From positions 3,982,501-4,046,500 of the forward strand of contig NZ_VCBX02000001.1 of the NCBI RefSeq assembly GCF_005938745.2: a DNA stretch of 64,000 bases. Direction: 5' to 3'. A program made the position numbers and the translations under genes. This document shows positions 39,351 through 48,791 of the stretch, one piece after another. The DNA is from Rhodococcus sp. KBS0724. Lineage in GTDB: Bacteria > Actinomycetota > Actinomycetes > Mycobacteriales > Mycobacteriaceae. The first letter of the stretch is position 1. Every line of letters starts with the position of its first letter. A model generated the notes under the pieces. That model did no database searches. It was not told the origin of the DNA and saw nothing but the letters and a program-made list of their open reading frames with translations.

Positions 39351-40846
39351 TCCGACACCTGCTTCTGCGCCAGGACCGCCTCGGCGACCGTCCAGAGGCC
39401 GATCGACTGCGAAGCCTTGACCAGCACCAGATCACCTGGCTCGAGTTCAGCCTCGAGAACCTCCAGAGCCGCGGCGGCATCCGGGACAACCATCGACTCG
39501 TCTCCCCACGAGCCCTCCATCACTGCGCCTTGGTGCATCGCGCGGGCCGGGCGACCGGTGCCGACGACAATGAGCTTCGTGACGTCGAGTCGCACGGCCA
39601 GTCGGCCGATCGCGTCGTGCTCGACTACCGATTCGGGGCCGAGTTCCGCCATCTCACCGAGCACAGCCCAACTGCGCCGGCCGAAATGACGGTCCGATCT
39701 GGCCATCGACACCAATGCCTTGAGCGCTGCGCGCATCGAATCCGGATTGGCGTTGTAACTGTCGTTGATCACGGTGACGCCGTCGCTTCGTTCGCTCACG
39801 TCCATACGCCGAGCCGACGCGGCCCTCGTGTCTTCGAGGATGCGGGCGATCTCGGCGACGCTCACCCCGTTCTCGAGCGCAACTGCCGCAGCGGCAAGCG
39901 CGTTGCCGACCTGATGTTCACCGTGAACCGCGAGACGGATTCGCGCAGAACCCTTCTCCGAGTTCAGTGTGAAACTCGCCCGGGCCTGATCGTCGACAGT
40001 CACATCCGTGGCGCGCACGTGTGCACCTTCGGACTGTCCGACCAGAACCACCCGCGCTGCCGTCCGCGACGCCATGGCCGCGACCATGCGATCATCGGCG
40101 TTGAGGATGGCGACGCCGCCCTCTGCCGCCGACGGAAGTGCTTCGACCAGTTCACCTTTGGTGGCCGCAATCGCCTCACGGGAACCGAACTCACCGAGGT
40201 GCGCCGTGCCCACATTCAAGACGACACCGATCTTGGGCGGAGCGATCTTCGCCAACTCCGCAATGTGACCGAGGCCGCGGGCCGACATTTCCAGCACCAG
40301 GAATTTGGTGTGCTCGTCAGCGCGAAGCGCGGTCCACGGGTGACCAAGTTCGTTGTTGAACGAACCGGGCGGAGCGACAACCTCGCCGGAACCACGCAGA
40401 ACAGCAGCAACAAGATCCTTGGTGGACGTCTTGCCAGCCGATCCGGTGATCCCCACAACGGTGAGACCGTTCTTCGCCGACAACGTGTCGACCACCGCAC
40501 GGGCCAACAAGCCCAACGCGTTCAATACCGCCGCACCGGAACCGTCCGAGTCGTGCTCGAGTGCCATGACCGAACTCGGGCCGGACGTCTGCGTCGGCGT
40601 CACCACGATGGCGGGTACTCCCACCGGCCGCGCGGCGAGCACAGCTACCGCGCCGGCTGCCACCGCAGCTTCAGCGTGCTCGTGACCGTCGACGCGGGCG
40701 CCTGGCAGTGCCAGGAAAAGTCCACCCGGACCTATTCTGCGAGAATCGAATTCGACGGTCCCTGTCACTGTTACCGACGGATCGTCGACGTCGTGCAGAG
40801 TTCCTCCGACGATCTCGGCAATCCGAGAGAGCGTCATCGGGATCAT
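39347..40846 (-). CDS. murF: UDP-MurNAc-tripeptide-D-Ala-D-Ala ligase
   Basis: A 499-residue Mur ligase that adds D-Ala-D-Ala to the tripeptide precursor. ATG 40846 overlaps the murE TGA (ATGA), and [17 protein letters not shown] is the usual N-terminus; the frame continues upstream inside murE. ATP loop [54 protein letters not shown], and [17 protein letters not shown] in the C-terminal half. Confidence 0.96.
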   Translation of the reverse strand: MIPMTLSRIAEIVGGTLHDVDDPSVTVTGTVEFDSRRIGPGGLFLALPGARVDGHEHAEAAVAAGAVAVLAARPVGVPAIVVTPTQTSGPSSVMALEHDSDGSGAAVLNALGLLARAVVDTLSAKNGLTVVGITGSAGKTSTKDLVAAVLRGSGEVVAPPGSFNNELGHPWTALRADEHTKFLVLEMSARGLGHIAELAKIAPPKIGVVLNVGTAHLGEFGSREAIAATKGELVEALPSAAEGGVAILNADDRMVAAMASRTAARVVLVGQSEGAHVRATDVTVDDQARASFTLNSEKGSARIRLAVHGEHQVGNALAAAAVALENGVSVAEIARILEDTRAASARRMDVSERSDGVTVINDSYNANPDSMRAALKALVSMARSDRHFGRRSWAVLGEMAELGPESVVEHDAIGRLAVRLDVTKLIVVGTGRPARAMHQGAVMEGSWGDESMVVPDAAAALEVLEAELEPGDLVLVKASQSIGLWTVAEAVLAQKQVSE

Positions 40847-42480
40847 TTCGTGCCTCCATGCGCTGTGTCGATCGCGATCCGGTCGATCGCGTCTCCCAGC
40901 ACCTCGCGGTCGTCGAACGGGTGCTTGACCCCGTCGATTTCCTGACCTGTTTCGTGACCCTTGCCGGCCACCAGTACTACGTCGCCGGGCTGTGCCCAAC
41001 GAACGGCTTGTTCGATAGCTTCCGCTCGGTCCCCCACCTCGAGCACAACCCCACGCTCCGATTCCGGCACCGCCAGAGCCCCGGCCATCACCGCGGCGCG
41101 AATCGTGGCAGGCACTTCGGTCCGGGGGTTGTCGTCGGTGACGATCAGAAGATCACTGCCTCGTGCGCCGGCCTCACCCATCAGGGCACGTTTACCCGCA
41201 TCACGGTCGCCGCCTGCACCGACAACGACCCCGACGCGTCCGGAAACCTGATTGCGCAGCGTCGCGATGACAGCCTCGAGCGCGGCGGGCTTGTGCGCGT
41301 AGTCGACCACGGCGAGGAATCCTTGACCACGGTCGATGCGCTGCACGCGACCTGGAACGTCGACCGTTCCCACCGCCACCACCGCCGACGCCACATCGAT
41401 ACCAGCCTGCGCACTCACCGTCAGGGCCAGCGCCGCGTTTGCCACGTTGTACCGCCCCGGCAGACGCAAGGACACCGGCCACGACTGCCCATTCGGTGCC
41501 GAAAGATCGAACAACTGGGAACCGTCGGCCGCGACATCGACCGAACCGACCTTCCAGTCGCACTCGGCTTCTGTCGTCGCCACCGTTGTCACGTCTGCGG
41601 CCGACGCCAGTTCTGCCATCCGGCGTCCCCACACGTCGTCGACGCAGATGACGGAGCTTTCGGCGTGAACCGTCGACTCCGGATCGAACAGACGGGCCTT
41701 CGCCGCGAAGTACTCTTCGAAATTCCGGTGAAAGTCCAGGTGATCCTGCGAAAGATTGGTAAACGCTCCAATATCGAATCGGATGCCGTCGACGCGGCCG
41801 AGAGAGAGCGCGTGACTCGACACTTCCATCACAACGGTATCGATACCCTGCTCTGCCATCACGGCAAACAAGGCATGGAGCTGTGGAGCCTCCGGCGTGG
41901 TGAGGGCGCTCGGAACCCGCCGTCCATGGATCCTGGTCTCGATGGTGCCAACGAGACCGGGGTTGCGTCCCGCACCCGTCAGTGCCGCTTCCAGCAGATA
42001 GGACGTGGTGGTCTTACCCGACGTACCGGTGATGCCGATGACCTGCATCTTCTCCGAGGGTCGGCCGTAAATCTCAGCCGAGATCTCACCGAGGACGTCC
42101 CGAGGCTTCGGGTGAACGAGAACCATGACCGGGCGGTCGACGCTCGGGTGCGACTCACGCAACAGCGCCAATCCGTCGTCGTCGGTCAAGATCGCGGCAG
42201 CTCCGCTGGCCAGGGCGTCGCCGGCGAACTGCGCGCCGTGCGCACGGGCACCCGGTAGTGCGGCGAACAAATCGCCGGAGACAATGTCTTGCGCACGCAG
42301 GTCGACTCCGGATACGACGGTGGCGGCCTTCCCGGCCCCCGACCACTCGACAGCCAGCCAGTCGAGTCGCGCTCCTGACAACTCCGCCAAGGCCGTGATC
42401 GCCGTCTCAATCGGGTTCGCCGGTCGTGCGTTCACCACTACACCCGGCTCTGACGATTGCGAACGATTCGGCACTGTCAC
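40843..42480 (-). CDS. murE: UDP-MurNAc-L-Ala-D-Glu:meso-DAP ligase
   Basis: A 545-residue Mur ligase adding the third stem amino acid. ATP loop VIGITGTSGKTTTSYLLEAAL, NLSQDHLDFHRNFEEYFAAK and, decisively, DDNPRTEVPATI, the DNPR motif of meso-diaminopimelate-adding MurE, matching the A1-gamma peptidoglycan of Rhodococcus. Upstream, 147 bp separate it from ftsI, one of the few sizeable gaps in the cluster, so an internal promoter is possible. Confidence 0.96.
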   Translation of the reverse strand: MTVPNRSQSSEPGVVVNARPANPIETAITALAELSGARLDWLAVEWSGAGKAATVVSGVDLRAQDIVSGDLFAALPGARAHGAQFAGDALASGAAAILTDDDGLALLRESHPSVDRPVMVLVHPKPRDVLGEISAEIYGRPSEKMQVIGITGTSGKTTTSYLLEAALTGAGRNPGLVGTIETRIHGRRVPSALTTPEAPQLHALFAVMAEQGIDTVVMEVSSHALSLGRVDGIRFDIGAFTNLSQDHLDFHRNFEEYFAAKARLFDPESTVHAESSVICVDDVWGRRMAELASAADVTTVATTEAECDWKVGSVDVAADGSQLFDLSAPNGQSWPVSLRLPGRYNVANAALALTVSAQAGIDVASAVVAVGTVDVPGRVQRIDRGQGFLAVVDYAHKPAALEAVIATLRNQVSGRVGVVVGAGGDRDAGKRALMGEAGARGSDLLIVTDDNPRTEVPATIRAAVMAGALAVPESERGVVLEVGDRAEAIEQAVRWAQPGDVVLVAGKGHETGQEIDGVKHPFDDREVLGDAIDRIAIDTAHGGTK

Positions 42481-42627
42481 TCGACTCCTGGCGATTGTCG
42501 TTGGTCATGGCAGTCGCAGATTCGAACAACCGAAAACTGCGACGTATGAGATTACCGCGTACAGGAACACCCCGAAGACCGCGTGGATCGTGATCCGTGA
42601 CAAAACTGTGAATCGTGATCCGCTCGA

Positions 42628-44571
42628 TCAGTCCGCCTGCAGCACCAACTTACGACCCGGATCCGGCGACATCGGCACGCTGTCACGCTGCAGCATCCAC
42701 GACGCAATGTTGTGGAACAACGGAGCAGCCGATTGTCCGCCGCCACCGTCGACACCGCGGACGGGTGCATCCAGCATGATTCCGATCACGAACCGAGGAT
42801 TGTCGGCCGGTGCGATGCCCGCAAACGTGATCCAGTAATTGGAGTTGGAATAGCACTTGCACGCCGGATCGATCTGCTGCGCCGTGCCGGTCTTGCCGCT
42901 GACCTGATAGCCCTCGACCCCCGCAGCCACACCGGTGCCGCGCTGATTTCCGGTGTCGTCCTGCGTGACCGATCGGAACATGTCCCGCACCGTCGCCGCG
43001 GTTTCCGGGCTCACCACCTCGATGCCCTCAGGCTGCGGGGCTTCCGTCTGCTCCCCCGACGAGTTCACGGTGGATTTGACGATTCGCGGCGGAATGCGCA
43101 CACCGTCGTTCGCAATCGCCTGGTACATACCCGTCATCTGCAGCAATGTCATGGACAAGCCCTGACCGATCGGCAAGTTGGCGAACGTGCCGCCAGACCA
43201 CTGGTCACGGCTGGGCACGATGCCCGCACTCTCGTCGGGAAGCCCGACCTCGGTGCGCTGGCCCAAACCGAACTTGTCGAGCATCTCCGCATAGCGATCC
43301 TCGCCGACCCGCTCCGCGAGCATCAGCGTTCCGACATTGGACGACTTACCGAACACGCCGGTAGACGTGTACGGAACGACGCCGTGATCCCACGCGTCCT
43401 TGACCGTCGCCCCCGACATCGTGATGCTTCCCGGGACCTGCAGAACCTCGTCCGCTGTGGTCAGCCCGTCCTCGATGGCGGCCGCCGCAGTGATGATCTT
43501 GTTCACGGAGCCGGGCTCGAACGGGCTCGTGACCGACAGGTTGCCGGTCTCGACCGATCGCAGATTGTTCTCGAGGCCGATACCGGGGTTGAACGTGTTG
43601 TCGTTGGCCATGGCCAGAATCTGACCGGTCGCAACGTCCTGGACGACAACCGATGCGTTCTTCGCACCCGACTTGTCCTTGGCGATCTGAACCTGCTGCT
43701 GCACGAAGAACTGGAGATCGGAATCAATGGTGAGCTGAACTCCCGAGCCGTTGACGGCAGGCTGCTTGTCGCGCCAACTACCCGGAATCACCGCGCCGTC
43801 GCTGCCGCGGTCGTAGGTCTGGGAACCGTCGATACCGGCAAGGGTCGAGTCCATCGAATCCTCGAGGCCGAGGAGTCCGTGCCCGTCCCACCCGGTTGCA
43901 CCGACCATATTGGCCGCGAGAGACCCACCCGGATACTCGCGAATATCCTGCCGTTCGAGGCCGACCTCACGGAAGCTGTCCGAAATCTCAGCTGCCACGG
44001 CCGGATCGACGCTCCGCGCCAGGTAGACAAACGTCTCCTCGCTGTTCAACTTCGCAAGAATGTCTTTTTCCGGGGCTGCATCACCCAGCTTGGCGTGGAC
44101 GCCGGCCGCGATCTCGGCGAGGCGCGTCGACACCTCGGGTGGCTGCTGATCTGGTTCCACCCCCGCTTCGATGCTCTTGGTCCGGGCTTCTTCCAGTTCT
44201 TTGCGAACGGCTTTCGGCTGGAATGTCAGCGCCTTCGCTTCCATCGTGAATGCGAGCGTGGTGCCGTTCCGGTCCGTGATCGATCCTCGAACCGCCGGAT
44301 CGATCTGAGTAGTCGTGCGCTGATTAGCCGACTCCGCAGCCAGGCTCGGAGCATCAACGCCTTGAATCCACAACAACTGCAGCGCCGCGACAGCAAGCGC
44401 CCCACACATCGTCCACCGACCTACACGCTGTCGAAACGGGAAGGTCGCGGACTTCGATCCGCGAGGACTCTTCTTTCCTGTCGGCGCGGCAGGTTTACGA
44501 CGCGGATCTCGCCGAGGCGCGTCGTACTGGGGATCTCGGCGCCGCGCGTCGTAGTGCGGATCGCGATTCAC
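42628..44571 (-). CDS. ftsI: Septal transpeptidase FtsI / PBP3 (PbpB)
   Basis: A 647-residue class B penicillin-binding protein that cross-links septal peptidoglycan. A charged cytoplasmic N-terminus with a repeated RRDPQYDAPRRDP-like stretch, one membrane helix (about 53-70, MCGALAVAALQLLWIQGV), a pedestal domain, and the transpeptidase with all three motifs: SxxK in FEPGSVNKIITAA, SxN in GKSSNVGTL and KTG in QVSGKTGTAQQID. It overlaps the FtsL-like gene by 4 bp. Equivalent to Rv2163c. Confidence 0.96.
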   Translation of the reverse strand: MNRDPHYDARRRDPQYDAPRRDPRRKPAAPTGKKSPRGSKSATFPFRQRVGRWTMCGALAVAALQLLWIQGVDAPSLAAESANQRTTTQIDPAVRGSITDRNGTTLAFTMEAKALTFQPKAVRKELEEARTKSIEAGVEPDQQPPEVSTRLAEIAAGVHAKLGDAAPEKDILAKLNSEETFVYLARSVDPAVAAEISDSFREVGLERQDIREYPGGSLAANMVGATGWDGHGLLGLEDSMDSTLAGIDGSQTYDRGSDGAVIPGSWRDKQPAVNGSGVQLTIDSDLQFFVQQQVQIAKDKSGAKNASVVVQDVATGQILAMANDNTFNPGIGLENNLRSVETGNLSVTSPFEPGSVNKIITAAAAIEDGLTTADEVLQVPGSITMSGATVKDAWDHGVVPYTSTGVFGKSSNVGTLMLAERVGEDRYAEMLDKFGLGQRTEVGLPDESAGIVPSRDQWSGGTFANLPIGQGLSMTLLQMTGMYQAIANDGVRIPPRIVKSTVNSSGEQTEAPQPEGIEVVSPETAATVRDMFRSVTQDDTGNQRGTGVAAGVEGYQVSGKTGTAQQIDPACKCYSNSNYWITFAGIAPADNPRFVIGIMLDAPVRGVDGGGGQSAAPLFHNIASWMLQRDSVPMSPDPGRKLVLQAD

Positions 44572-45236
44572 CGACGGTCCTCAGTCGGGGACGGCACCAC
44601 CGTCGTGGTCGGGGACGGCGGAGCGGACGTGACGGGGATCAATTGCTCACTCCGAGCGAGGTTTTGCGGGTTGAGCGGGGCCGGCGTTGTAGTCCCGGCA
44701 ACCGGGGGCGCCGTAGGCGTGGTAGTTGCCACCCTGGGCGGCGACACCACGACCGGTGCGTCGAGCGGCGGCAGCGGTTCGGCACTCGCAGGCGCGGGTG
44801 TACCGACGACCTCGACACTGCCGTCCGGGTGCACTACAAGGCGAGCCGGATCCTTCGCCGGCACCATGCCGAGCGCACTCGCCTGATTGGCAAGCTCGGG
44901 TGCGGAATTACGCGACTGGAAATCTCGCTCCAGGGCAGCCTTCTGCTCCACCAGGGACTGATTGAAAGCGCGGGCATCGCTGAGTTGATAGGAGTCCTCG
45001 GCAGACCGGGTCGTAAGGAGCAACGTCACGGCCAAACCGATCGAGAACAACCCGATGATGGAGACTACAAACGGAATTCGTGCCTTGAACTCGCCGCTAC
45101 GGGAGAGAGCTGTGGCACCGGAAACCGTCGAACCGTGCCCGAGCGCCCTGGCAGTGCGCTTTTCGTAGGCACGCTGCGCTGCACCGGAACGGCGCTTGGC
45201 CGAGGATTCGTCCACCGTGGTGCTCTGCTTCGTCAT
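44568..45236 (-). CDS. FtsL-like septum formation protein
   Basis: A 222-residue bitopic protein in the ftsL position between rsmH and ftsI. Basic N-terminal cytoplasmic part, one membrane helix (about 54-76, [20 protein letters not shown]), then a short coiled coil (about 80-112, [19 protein letters not shown]) as in FtsL, followed by an unusually long Pro/Thr/Val-rich C-terminal tail (about 140-222). Sequence identity to FtsL is low across bacteria, so the call rests on topology and position (Rv2164c equivalent). Confidence 0.8.
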   Translation of the reverse strand: MTKQSTTVDESSAKRRSGAAQRAYEKRTARALGHGSTVSGATALSRSGEFKARIPFVVSIIGLFSIGLAVTLLLTTRSAEDSYQLSDARAFNQSLVEQKAALERDFQSRNSAPELANQASALGMVPAKDPARLVVHPDGSVEVVGTPAPASAEPLPPLDAPVVVSPPRVATTTPTAPPVAGTTTPAPLNPQNLARSEQLIPVTSAPPSPTTTVVPSPTEDRR

Positions 45237-46246
45237 GCCCGCCTCCTGGCAATGCGTTCAGCGGCACGCAAGCGCACCGGAGCTGCTCGTGGGTTCTCCT
45301 CGATTTCCTGCTCCGAAGCTCGCTCCGCGCCACGGGTGAGGATCTTGAACTCCGGCCCCATGCCGGGTAGCTCGACCGGAAGCCCCTCGGGACTGGTCGA
45401 CTTGGAGCGAGGGACCAACTCCGCCTTGACAACTCGATCCTCGAGCGATTGGTACGACATGAAGACGACGCGGCCGCCAACTGCGAGGGCGTCCAATCCA
45501 GCGGGCACCGCGGCACGCAAGGAATCCAATTCGGCGTTGACCTCGATCCGCAGAGCCTGGAACGTGCGCTTGGCCGGATGCCCACCAGTGCGACGGGTGG
45601 CCGCGGGAATGGTCCGATACAACAGTTCGACCAGAGCGGCGCTGGTGGTGAACGGCTCCTTCTCACGCTGCCGAAGTATCTCGGACGCAATCTTTCCCGC
45701 AAAACGCTCTTCGCCGTACGTGCTCAGGATTCGAGCGAGATCGCCGTGACTGTAGGTATTGAGAACCTCGGCGGCGGTAAGCCCGACGGTCTGATCCATC
45801 CGCATGTCCAACGGCGCATCGATCGAATACGCAAAACCACGATCGGCTTCGTCCAACTGCATGGACGAAACCCCGAGGTCGAAGAGAATGGCGTGAACCG
45901 ACTCCGTCGTCGGCAGGCCCGCCTGCTCGAGGGCATCTTCGATGCCGTCATAGGTGGTGTGCACGAACGTGGTTCGATCAGCGAACGGAGCAAGACGCTC
46001 CGACGCGATCTCGAGCGCATTGGTGTCGCGGTCGAGACCGATGAGGTGCAGTCCCGGGTACTTCCCGAGGAAGAACTCGGAATGCCCACCAAGCCCGAGT
46101 GTCGCGTCGATCATGACAGCGCCGGCGCCGCCGTCGCCGACCGCGGTGATAGCGGGACCGAGGAGATCATCTGCGCGATGCAGAAGAACAGGAACGTGCG
46201 CGAAGCCGTCGGTGTCCGAGGGTTCGTTCACCTCGCGATCAACCAT
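45233..46246 (-). CDS. rsmH: 16S rRNA (cytosine-1402-N4)-methyltransferase RsmH
   Basis: A 337-residue SAM-dependent methyltransferase of the 30S decoding centre. ATG 46246 ([11 protein letters not shown]) was chosen because GGAG lies 5 nt upstream; ATG 46270 and a further in-frame start at 46393 give longer forms. SAM motifs: [54 protein letters not shown], then [18 protein letters not shown]. Second gene of the division operon, after mraZ; it overlaps the FtsL-like gene by 4 bp. Confidence 0.95.
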   Translation of the reverse strand: MVDREVNEPSDTDGFAHVPVLLHRADDLLGPAITAVGDGGAGAVMIDATLGLGGHSEFFLGKYPGLHLIGLDRDTNALEIASERLAPFADRTTFVHTTYDGIEDALEQAGLPTTESVHAILFDLGVSSMQLDEADRGFAYSIDAPLDMRMDQTVGLTAAEVLNTYSHGDLARILSTYGEERFAGKIASEILRQREKEPFTTSAALVELLYRTIPAATRRTGGHPAKRTFQALRIEVNAELDSLRAAVPAGLDALAVGGRVVFMSYQSLEDRVVKAELVPRSKSTSPEGLPVELPGMGPEFKILTRGAERASEQEIEENPRAAPVRLRAAERIARRRA

Positions 46247-46404
46247 GTGTGCTCCGGCTCCTACTTTCATGATTCCGATGAAGAATGACTGTTCGAACGG
46301 GCGAATGCTCCGAGGTCCCTGCCCGAAGGAGAACCTGGCGCTGGGGAAGTGCGTCAGGGTCTTTCCGGGCAGAGGCCTCGTGGCATTCGCCACAAACTAT
46401 CCGC

Positions 46405-46836
46405 CTAGACGATCTCGCTGAGAGATTCGCCAATTGCTTGGGAATAGTCCTCTTCGTTGTCTCCGAGATACCTCTCCCAGGCTTCGAGATCCCAGATTTC
46501 GAGGTAGTCGACAGACCCGGTCACTACGCATTCCTTGGAAAGGTTTGCGTAACGCCGATGATCAGCCGAGAGGGTGATACGCCCCTGGGCATCGGCGTGC
46601 TGTTCATCCGTGCCGGCTGCCAGAGCGCGAACATACGCTCGTGCGGCCGGATCATTACGTGGAGCTGCCGCTGCTTTACGAGCCAGCTTGACGAACTCGT
46701 CCCGTGGGTAGACAGCAAGGCTGTGATCCTGACTCTTGGTGATCATCAACCCTCCTGACAACTCTTCTCGGAACTTGGCCGGCAAGGTGAGCCGGCCTTT
46801 ATCGTCGAGCTTCGGCGTGAAGGTTCCGAGAAACAC
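46405..46836 (-). CDS. mraZ: Transcriptional regulator MraZ
   Basis: A 143-residue DNA-binding protein with two SpoVT/AbrB-like half-domains: [20 protein letters not shown] (residues 2-21) and [22 protein letters not shown] 46836 is preceded by AGGAGG at 6 nt; the frame is open upstream but without domain content. MraZ binds TGGGN repeats and represses its own operon in the species studied; a matching box lies about 75-97 bp upstream. First gene of the division and cell-wall cluster. Confidence 0.96.
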   Translation of the reverse strand: MFLGTFTPKLDDKGRLTLPAKFREELSGGLMITKSQDHSLAVYPRDEFVKLARKAAAAPRNDPAARAYVRALAAGTDEQHADAQGRITLSADHRRYANLSKECVVTGSVDYLEIWDLEAWERYLGDNEEDYSQAIGESLSEIV

Positions 46837-46909
46837 TCGACACCTCCTGCGAGCTTTTGCCGAAACCCTCCCAATTGGGCGAAATACGGCTTCAAGCTCT
46901 CCGCCCGCA

Positions 46910-46933
46910 CCCACAGTACCCCACTTTCCCCCA
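46910..46933 (-). promoter_or_regulatory. MraZ box: three TGGG repeats at 10-bp spacing
   Basis: On the minus strand TGGG occurs at 46933-46930, 46923-46920 and 46913-46910, each unit TGGGN followed by five bases, exactly one helical turn apart. This is the known MraZ-binding arrangement and it faces mraZ. Confidence 0.85.
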
Positions 46934-47207
46934 CACACAAGGAGCTATCGGGCACTAACCGGGCTGATTTGCTGAGTATTAGCAGCTCAAAGCAGGTGGG
47001 GAAAGATGGGGAATTTTCATCAGGGGTGTCCCCACACACATGGCCGACAAGGTCCGTTCCGCGCCACACACACCCACATTCGACCTATAAGTCCAGTTCA
47101 ACGAAAGGATTCAACTGCCTCGGCCCTACCGCGCCCATCGCGATGCCAGAACGGCCTATAGCAGGGGAGGAAAGTGGGGAGGACCATCGTCCCCCTCTTA
47201 CGCGACA

Positions 47208-47246
47208 GACGGCCGGCAACCTGTGGTTGCCGACCGTCATGTTTTT
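47208..47246 (+). terminator. Orphan intrinsic terminator on the plus strand
   Basis: A 14-bp stem with one mismatch (47208-47221 and 47225-47238; core CGGCAACC-TGT-GGTTGCCG) followed by ATGTTTTTC on the plus strand. No plus-strand gene lies upstream for more than 20 kb, so it would end an unannotated transcript, or protect the region from antisense transcription. Confidence 0.55.
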
Positions 47247-47370
47247 CTAAATTGTGTGGCTTGCGAGGGCGCACGACCTATCCCCCGCAGGCGGAATCAC
47301 ATCAGGTGAAATTGACCACCATGACTCACTCGCCGGCCTAGGCAGACGAGGTCATCGACTTGCGACAGAG

Positions 47371-47814
47371 CTAGTCCTGCTCGAACCGGCGACGGAAACG
47401 ATCTTCCATACGGGAAGAGAATCCTCCACCTGACCGCCGACCGCGTGAATGCCCTCGGCCGCTCGACCCACCCGCGCCCGGAGGCCCGGACTGGTGTTCA
47501 CCGCCCTGGGCACCATCCGCAGTTGGTGTCCCTGTCCGTCGACCGCCGCCCCACAAGAGCATGACGCCGGCGCCGAACATACACAGGAACCCGACCAAGC
47601 TGAGAATCGGAAACGAGCCCAGTTTCAGGACTTGAAGGCCTGCAATCAACAGGATCAAGCCCACAACAAAGAGCGCCGCAGCTTGAAAACGCCGTCTACT
47701 CGACGGCGCCCTCATACGGCCGCCCCTCACATTGGAGGCGAACTTGGGGTCTTCGGCATAGAGAGCGCTCTCGATCTGATCGAGCATGCGCTGCTCGTGC
47801 TCGGAGAGTGGCAC
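47371..47814 (-). CDS. DUF3040 two-helix membrane protein
   Basis: A 147-residue protein from GTG 47814, preceded by GGGAGG. It begins with the DUF3040 signature PLSEHEQRMLDQIESALYAE and DPKFAS, then two membrane helices (about 44-64, FQAAALFVVGLILLIAGLQV, and 70-90, ILSLVGFLCMFGAGVMLLWG) and a Gly/Ser/Arg-rich tail. The function of the family is unknown; it occupies the Rv2169c position next to the division cluster. Confidence 0.88.
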   Translation of the reverse strand: MPLSEHEQRMLDQIESALYAEDPKFASNVRGGRMRAPSSRRRFQAAALFVVGLILLIAGLQVLKLGSFPILSLVGFLCMFGAGVMLLWGGGRRTGTPTADGAQGGEHQSGPPGAGGSSGRGHSRGRRSGGGFSSRMEDRFRRRFEQD

Positions 47815-48052
47815 GGTACCTCCCCCGGCACTGGAAGTTAGGCAACCACCCCACGGTGTGAGGCGGCGGGTAGTCAACCTGAACGACTACCTGCTTTTTA
47901 TACTACGAGGAGTTTAGGTCGCGGACCACCACTCTGGGTACGAGTTCTGCCACAAGCGTACGTATTTGCCCGGTCGAACCGTAAATCAGCTCCCATCAGG
48001 CTGTAAGGACCTGCAATTTCAGTGAAATCGGTCATCCGCGACACCAAAAAAT

Positions 48053-48610
48053 TCAGGAAGCTCTCAGATCGATTCGACGAGCCTGGCCGACAAAATCTTC
48101 GACCGCGGTCAGAAATCTGCCCACCTCGACGGAAAATCCATCGGCATCAGCATCGCTGATATCCACCTGCATGCCGGTTTCGACCGCTGCCCGGGTATTC
48201 GACCAGCCGGCAAAGTAACTCGACCAGGCTCCGAATGTGGGTGCGTCCGCATCCAAACGGATCCAAGCGTTCCCGCTCTTCTTACGGCGGCTACTTCCCG
48301 TCGCTCCCACTGCCAGAACTGCGCCGGCCCCGCGCAACGCTGCCAGATAAGCGCACCGAAAGCGTTCCGACGCATCGCCGGCTCCGACCGACTCCGCCAA
48401 CAAGGAATCGGCTTTCCCCAACAGATTCCAGGCGAGTCCGCCCGCTGACCCAGATCCGGCACACGCAGCGGTAGACGATCGCACTACTCGCTCCGGCATT
48501 TTCGCTGATTCCGGGAGCCGCGACAGCGCCGACCGCGAGGGGCACGCCAGTTCCGCCGGCAGCATCCTGTCGGACTTCGGTGTTCTTTCGGACTTCGCTC
48601 GATCGGACAT
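48053..48610 (-). CDS. SAV_6107-type HEPN domain protein
   Basis: A 185-residue protein from ATG 48610, which has GGGAGG 8 nt upstream; ATG 48643 is possible. The first 60 residues look disordered. From about residue 60 it matches the actinobacterial SAV_6107 HEPN family: LLGKADSLLAES, DASERFRCAYLAALRGAGAV, then FGAWSSYFAGWSN and a C-terminal FLTAVEDFVGQARRIDL. The RNase-type RxxxxH motif of toxin HEPN proteins was not seen. No partner nucleotidyltransferase gene is adjacent, so a toxin role is not supported. Confidence 0.75.
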   Translation of the reverse strand: MSDRAKSERTPKSDRMLPAELACPSRSALSRLPESAKMPERVVRSSTAACAGSGSAGGLAWNLLGKADSLLAESVGAGDASERFRCAYLAALRGAGAVLAVGATGSSRRKKSGNAWIRLDADAPTFGAWSSYFAGWSNTRAAVETGMQVDISDADADGFSVEVGRFLTAVEDFVGQARRIDLRAS

Positions 48611-48666
48611 CCGGGGCACCTCCCGCGCCAAAGGGGATTGCATTCACAAGGATCGAAATCTGGTGC

Positions 48667-48702
48667 GGTGGGGATGCCCGCTTCCCTTCGGGCATCCCCA
48701 CC
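48667..48702. promoter_or_regulatory. Strong hairpin in the divergent HEPN/GNAT intergenic region
   Basis: Perfect 14-bp stem (GGTGGGGATGCCCG 48667-48680, CGGGCATCCCCACC 48689-48702), 8-nt loop, in the 181 bp between two divergent genes. It would lie in the 5' leader of the HEPN gene or act as an operator. Confidence 0.5.
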
Positions 48703-48791
48703 TCGGGTGTCATTTCCAGATCACCCTTATCGAACATCCGTTCGACCTATTCAATATAACTGCACCCACCGACAAGTAGTCAAGAGAAGAG

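Larger units (their letters stand above)
46837..47370. other. Regulatory intergenic region upstream of mraZ
   Basis: About 530 bases without a convincing gene. Contents: the MraZ box (46910-46933), a second opposite-facing TGGGG pair (46997-47001, 47007-47011), and an orphan plus-strand terminator-like hairpin (47208-47246). A possible minus-strand promoter for mraZ is TTGAAT (47114-47109) and TATAGG (about 47090-47085) with a 19-bp spacer; this is weak. Short open frames here have no recognisable product. Confidence 0.6.

Noticed and set aside
42481..42627. Repeated CGTGATCCG words between murE and ftsI as an operator
   Set aside because: Only two short copies without symmetry or helical spacing; insufficient to call a site.
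48053..48610. HEPN protein as a toxin of a HEPN/MNT toxin-antitoxin pair
   Set aside because: No adjacent nucleotidyltransferase gene and no RxxxxH nuclease motif seen; the SAV_6107 family is widespread and not known as a toxin.
48291..48737. 148-codon minus-strand frame overlapping the HEPN gene
   Set aside because: It shares most of its length out of frame with the HEPN gene, which has family features and a good ribosome-binding site.
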